A DNA stretch of 64,000 bases, taken from positions 30,234,681 to 30,298,680 of the forward strand of contig CM035162.1 in the NCBI GenBank assembly GCA_020205615.1, read 5' to 3'. The DNA is from Panax quinquefolius (taxonomy: Eukaryota; Streptophyta; Magnoliopsida; Apiales; Araliaceae). Below the pieces are notes generated by a model. That model was not told where the DNA came from and made no database searches. It worked only from the letters and a program-made list of their open reading frames with translations. The translations under genes were made by a program, and so were the position numbers. Numbering within the stretch: the stretch's first letter is position 1; every line of letters begins with the position of its first letter. Positions 59,216 to 64,000 of the stretch are shown here, in pieces.

Positions 59216-61736
59216 ATGCTAAGTATATACCTTACTAGATATTGGTTCTACCCATTCTTTTATCTCTTACTTGCGCCAACGCTTGAACTCGACTACGAGA
59301 AATTAAACTTTGACCTATCTCGTGGAGACTCCATTAGAGAAACTTTCATTACATCCGTTGTTTAAAAATCTTGCTTGATTCAAGTCGGCACTATCACATT
59401 ACCTCGTTAACCTTATTTCTATAGAGATATTTGCTTTTGATGTGATTTTAAGGTTAACTACTCATCATGCCAAATTGATTATTTTCGTAAGGTCATAGTT
59501 TTCATATTCCTAAGCAACCCGTTATTCAATTCAAGCAATCAAACCATCAGAGTCAAACATTTTCATATCGCCATGAAGTCATTCGCTTATTACTTGATGT
59601 CAAGTTTTCTTAGTCCATGTTATGGATTTGAATAAAGACACGCCGATTTGAATAATATTCCCGTTGTTATTGATTTTTCCCGACGATTTCCCCTCAAGAA
59701 TTTCGCTTACTCCCAAAGCCCGATATTAAATTTTGTATCGACTTTGAACCCCAGACAAAACTCATTTCTAAAATCTCATATCGAATGGCTCCTATTGAAC
59801 TTCGTGAGTTAAAAATTCAACTATAGAATTTGGTACCGAGCCTTTATTTTGTGACTTCCTTCAGGGGAATTCACCTGCCGCACTCTCCTGTAGGGACGCC
59901 ATATTCGCGCGATAAGAAATCGATAGGTGTCATTGTGACGTGCTATCCAAGATTGGGATATGAGTCACAATTGAGAGCAACCTAAGTCGCTTATCGAAAT
60001 ACGTAGCTTTCAGGCTTAACTGGTTATTATCGGAGATTCGTCAAGGATATTCTCGAATCGCTATTCCATTAACGCAATTTTGACTCAGAGAGATACAAAA
60101 TTCAAATGGAGCAAGGAATGTGGGAAGAGCTTCAAGAACTCAAGAGGAGACTCATTTCAAAGACATGTTCGACCATGCCATCCTCGAAAAGCTTAACGTG
60201 GTAATGACGCGCGACGAGTAGAAAGATCATATGCGAACGAAAAGATGATGTCAAGTATACGACAGAGCCAACTTTAATAGAAAAAGTTAAGATCGCTTGC
60301 CACCGACCCTGAAATGATGCGTATGAAGAAGAAAGTACAAGAAGGAGCTATTCCTAAGCGAGAATCGATGAAGAAGGAATACTTCGAGTCCACTCTAGAC
60401 TTTCAGGTTCCTAACGACTGATTTGAAGTACAAGATTACGATGGAGGCACACAATACACCATTTGCAATCCATCCTCGAAGTACTAAAATGTATCGTGAT
60501 CTTCGACATACATTTTGGTGGAACAATATGAAGAGAGAGATTGCAAAGTTTATCTCGATGTGTTTAACTTGCTAACGCAGTAGCGCGGCTTAGCATCTTG
60601 TACCTAAGGGTCCGCTGCAACCACTTGAGATTCCTGAAATGGAAGTGGGAACACATTACTATGGATTTCAAGTACGGTCTTCCCAAGGCTTTCTCAAGGC
60701 ATCAATGCTATTTGGGTTATTGTTGATAGATTAACCAAGTTCCGCTTTCATTTCTTACCGATACGAGAGACTTATTCCTCGAACGCCTTTTCTCAGATGT
60801 ACGTGAATGAGATTGTGAGATCAGTACGGCATGCCAAGATCCATAGTTTTAGATCGTGACCCAAGATTCACTTCATGATTTTGGGTTAGTTTGTAGAAAG
60901 CTATGGGGCACGAATTTTATTTATCTGGCATACCCATCCTCAAACCATGGGCAATCGTAAAGGACTACTCAAACTCTCAAGATATATTAAAACTCGTGGT
61001 CCTAGATTTCAAAGGAAGTCGATAAGTACTTGCCATCAGTGAATTCTCATACAACAATAGTTATTAAACAAATATAGGCATGGTTCCATTCAAGCATTAT
61101 ATGGACGAAAATGTCGCTTCCAATATGTTGGGATGAGGTGGGTGAAGCAACATTGTTGGGACCCGAAAGTTAAGACGTATTTACTCACCGAAAAGATCCA
61201 AATGATTCGACAACGATACAAACCAAGACAAGATCGACAAAAAGAGTTATGCGGATCTTCATCGAAAGGACGGGAATTTAATGTAGGGATCATGATTGTC
61301 ATGAAGTTGCCCCATGGAAGGGAGTTACAAGATTTGGGAAGAGAGGAAAGCTCAATCCATGATTTATCGGCCCATTTCAAATTCTCGACCGAGTAGGAAA
61401 TGTAGCCTATGTACTTCATAAGCATTCTCCGAGTATGTCTCGTGTTCATAATGTGTTTCACATATCCAGATTTCGTAAATATGTGAAAGACCCGAACCAC
61501 GCTATAGAAGTTAGAACCCATTTAGATAGCAAGACTTAACGTATGGAGGAGGTACCGCCAAGATTTTGATAGAAGGAGCATGTCCCACGCCAAGAAAGGT
61601 TATACCACAAGTTAAAGTTTTGTGGAGGAATCATGCTATAGAGGAAATGACCTGGAATTGAAACTAAATGAAAGCGAGGTATCCTCACCTTTTCAAAACA
61701 CTGTGTACGTGACGCCAATTTCGAGGACGAAATTTC
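59216..61736 (+). pseudogene. pol: E4 pol: protease, deleted RT/RNase H, integrase
   Basis: Protease active site DIGSTHSFIS at 59236-59268 (I where T or S is usual), then FAFDVIL at 59425-59450 followed by a few missing bases and LTTHHAKL. The RT start (ISYRMAPIELRELKVQL-like) is at 59770-59830. The catalytic F-I-D-D region seen in E1, E2 and E3 is absent: the sequence passes through an unfamiliar stretch (59870-59990) to SRIAIPLT near 60050 and LQELKRRLI near 60130. Most of RNase H is missing too. Integrase resumes with STKMYRDLRHTFW and REIAKFISMCLTC (60480-60580), WEHITMDF (60645-60670) and DNA-binding/C-terminal parts to 61420. The tail ends FHKEGG just before the PPT. It cannot encode a working polymerase. 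Confidence 0.8.
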
Positions 61737-61738
61737 AT

Positions 61739-61750
61739 AAGGAGGGAGGT
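61739..61750 (+). promoter_or_regulatory. Polypurine tract of E4
   Basis: AAGGAGGGAGGT, directly before the 3' LTR. Confidence 0.85.
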
Positions 61751-64000
61751 CAGAAGACCCTCAAATTTTTAAATAAAAAGGAATTTCCTTTATTTATTAT
61801 TTTGAAATAGTAAGGGTTGATTTGATTAATGTGGATAGTTAAGGGTTAAATATGCAAATATTTCAAAATAAGCAAGTGGTTATAAAATATTCATTATCGT
61901 CGGAATATTCGTTTGGTCGTCGTGGAATATTCGTATCGTTTGTGAATATTCGCATTTACGACAAGCAAAATGGCATGTGGGCCCCATAACTAAAAGTGAT
62001 TGGATGAAGAAAACGACAAATATAAGTTGTTTTTAAATAACTACAGAAGTTGTTACCAAGTATATCGCTGAATACCCTATGGTTAAAAACACACTAATAC
62101 GCCATTGTCAACAAGAAGACTTGGTATTGCACCAATTATTGATTCTTACGTAAGAAGGCACTACTCAATAATGGTTACAAAGAATTACCGCTCAAAGATT
62201 TTATCGAAAGTTAATAATTGTCGCATTGATATTTTATATCATTGCTTGTTTCAATAATTATCATTACACAAGATCTTCATTATCGGGCTAATAATTCATA
62301 TTATCCTAATAATATTATTAGATAACATTATTGGCAATGTCTAGAAAGTTCTGCTCTAAGGAGAGGTTTGGTCACCTAATCATGCCAAGAAGAAGAAATT
62401 TTATCGAAAGCCCCTCTTCCTTTAACCGCCTCGTCACAATATCAGATTCTCGTAATATTATTTGTGAATAATTAATTATTGATTTATATGATGAGGAAAA
62501 TATTGATTTTATGTGGATATAGATGGAGAAAATTTTTAAAATGACAATTGTTGAAAATTAATATTTTATCTTTTTCCTCGATAAAATAATTCATTTAAAT
62601 ATATTATTTTAATAATATATTAACTATGATATTTTTACAAATCGAATGTGGGATATATGAGTATACGAGGAGAAAGAGTATTTTTGTTGCAATAAATGTT
62701 TAAAACATGTTAAACATGCTCTGGGGACCCCATTTATCGACCGAAATTTGATTATAAATGTAAAATCGCCTGCTTGTGGATTTCTACCAATTTCTATTTG
62801 AATTTGGAAAACTTTCTTCTGCAAAGTTGTAGAGAATTGAATTTCCTATAAAAACTCGCGAGATTCGAATTTTCTGATGAAAGGGCTATTTATTATGAAT
62901 TATTGAAGTTCAAGTTCAAATAATTAATTTTTGTAAGTTTTAATTATTTATTTTATGAAAAACGTTTTTTATCATTTCTTTCTAGAAGGTGGCATGTGGA
63001 AATGCTAGAATCTGAATTCTAAGGTTGGCGATGAATTTGATATATATATATATATATATATATATTATTAATTTTTAAATTTTCGCTTTTGTGTTCTAAG
63101 CAATTTCCTATAAATAAAAAGCTGCTTAGTTAAATTGAAAATCACACCGTAAATCAAGTTTTCTCTCTATATTATCGAGTTTATTCTTGTGAGTATTTTG
63201 AGTATACTTTGAGTATTGCTATACTGCAAGTCCAAGTCATAGCTTATATCCTGTTTCAAATTTAAAGACTCGATCTTTCGAGGTAAGTGGATATTATTTT
63301 TTTTTTCAGTAATGATATTATTTCTTCAATATCATTATACCGAAATGTCGATCCAAGTTTTTATCAAATTTGAACTTTTTCATGCTCTGGGTTACTATTC
63401 ATGGGTTACTATTCATGAGTTACTATTCACGAAGTTACTATTCACGAGTTACTATTCACGAAGTTACTATTCACGAGTACTATTCATGGCGCGAAGATGT
63501 TTTTTTTTGTGGAATTTCTATCTTTTGGTGTTTGAGTTACTATTCACGATATCTCAAGACTATTCACGATACTAAGACTATTCACGATACTGATCTATTC
63601 AATCAAAAATAAAATTTCTTCTTTTCGTCTAAAATATCTATTCGGATACTAACTCGATCAGATCCATGTTTTGATCATTCTTGAATTTTACACCACTATG
63701 ATTATTTTTGAGGTATTTTTGGGCGTGATAAAACCAAGTACGAATCCTTAATCCTTAATCCTCATCATTTTGTTTCACCGATTCGCTTTTAAAAAATATT
63801 TTTCATCATCCTCGCCTTTTAAATGATGATATTATTGAATATCTTTGGCCTCAGAAGGCAAAGATGAATGATTTCTCAAGAATATCTTTCGCCTCAGAGT
63901 GCAAAGATGAACAAAAGTGTGAGATGAATACGACCGATTGATTAATATCTTCGCCTCAGAAGTGCAAAGATGAATGTGTTTAAATGAATACGACCAATCG
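61751..64000 (+). mobile_element. 3' LTR of E4, cut by the window end
   Basis: Begins at a damaged TGTAAGACCC (read CAGAAGACCC) and follows the 5' LTR to about its position 57190. TATA box (63107-63117) with altered right half, (TA)n of about 13 units at 63040-63066, short-unit array at 63390-63600 and hairpin units from 63835. The terminal 600 bp and the flank are not in the window. Confidence 0.85.

Larger units (their letters stand above)
54862..64000 (+). mobile_element. Ty3/gypsy element E4, RT/RNase H deleted, 3' end outside window
   Basis: + orientation: 5' LTR 54862-57797, PBS 57799-57813, gag, protease, remnants of RT and RNase H, integrase, PPT 61739-61750, 3' LTR from 61751. The internal region is about 3.95 kb, against about 4.9 kb in E3 without its insert. 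The LTRs are closely similar, which suggests a young insertion, in line with its place at the top of the nesting order. Confidence 0.85.

Noticed and set aside
61090..61521. Minus-strand 143-codon frame
   Set aside because: It is the shadow of the E4 integrase C-terminal region on the + strand.
1..64000. tRNA, rRNA or other structural RNA genes, and cellular protein genes
   Set aside because: No cloverleaf boxes, rRNA blocks or recognisable host protein domains were seen on either strand; this was by eye, without a covariance-model search.
1..64000. Endogenous pararetrovirus (caulimovirid) origin of the gypsy-like pol
   Set aside because: The elements have paired LTRs, a tRNA-Met PBS, a PPT and an integrase with D, D and E, which fits Ty3/gypsy and not pararetroviruses, which lack integrase.

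Overview
The window looks like repeat-rich, probably heterochromatic DNA from a flowering plant nuclear genome. It is AT-rich, holds no cellular gene I can recognise, and is almost wholly built of LTR retrotransposons. One Ty1/copia element and at least four Ty3/gypsy elements are present, with many solo or truncated LTRs nested in one another. The genus cannot be told from the sequence. Reading frames are broken by dense small indels. Part of that noise is probably assembly or basecalling error, because two stretches that look like the same locus differ in the same way. Pseudogene calls are therefore cautious.

LTR families, named here for convenience. B: about 2.9 kb, starts TGTGAGACCCC, ends GGGGGCGTCACA. 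C: about 2.7-2.9 kb, starts TGTAAGACCCC, ends GGGGGCGCCACA. D: about 3.3 kb or more, related to C with an extra internal block. All carry a plant TATA box of the type CTATAAATAG, and long tandem arrays downstream of it in the presumed transcribed leader. Where an internal region is attached, its primer-binding site matches the initiator tRNA-Met type (TGGTATC, then an AGCTTA-like tail) and its polypurine tract is AAGGAGGGAGG.

Layout. 1-618: fragment of a + strand C LTR. 619-5848: minus-strand gypsy element E1 (truncated pol, gag, PBS, 5' LTR of type B). 5849-9419: two + strand B LTRs, the first head-to-head with the E1 LTR. 9420-9519: 100 N gap. 9520-14675: a second copy of 4267-9419, best explained as an unmerged contig-end overlap. 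14676-16145: rest of the second B LTR. 16146-21640: minus-strand copia element, split at its reverse transcriptase active site by a 2836-bp LTR (16687-19522) with a 5-bp target duplication. 21651-22092: fragment of another plant transposon ORF. 22340-27240: the only stretch without LTR elements, AT-rich, with MITE-like pieces and one unexplained small ORF. 27314-33745: minus gypsy element E2 lacking gag and most of its 5' LTR. 33990-43545: a D LTR hit by two solo LTRs, each with a perfect 5-bp target duplication. 43546-54165: minus gypsy element E3, nearly complete, holding a + strand solo LTR. 54166-54861: B LTR inserted in the 5' LTR of E3. 54862-64000: + strand gypsy element E4 inserted in that B LTR; it keeps gag, protease and integrase but has lost most of RT and RNase H, and its 3' LTR runs off the window.

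The elements would have worked by the usual copy-and-paste cycle: LTR promoter, gag particle, protease, RT/RNase H, integrase. No copy here is convincingly intact. The most interesting signals are the hairpin-forming tandem arrays in the LTR leaders, one with apparent compensatory changes, the readable nesting order, and the false duplication at the scaffold gap.
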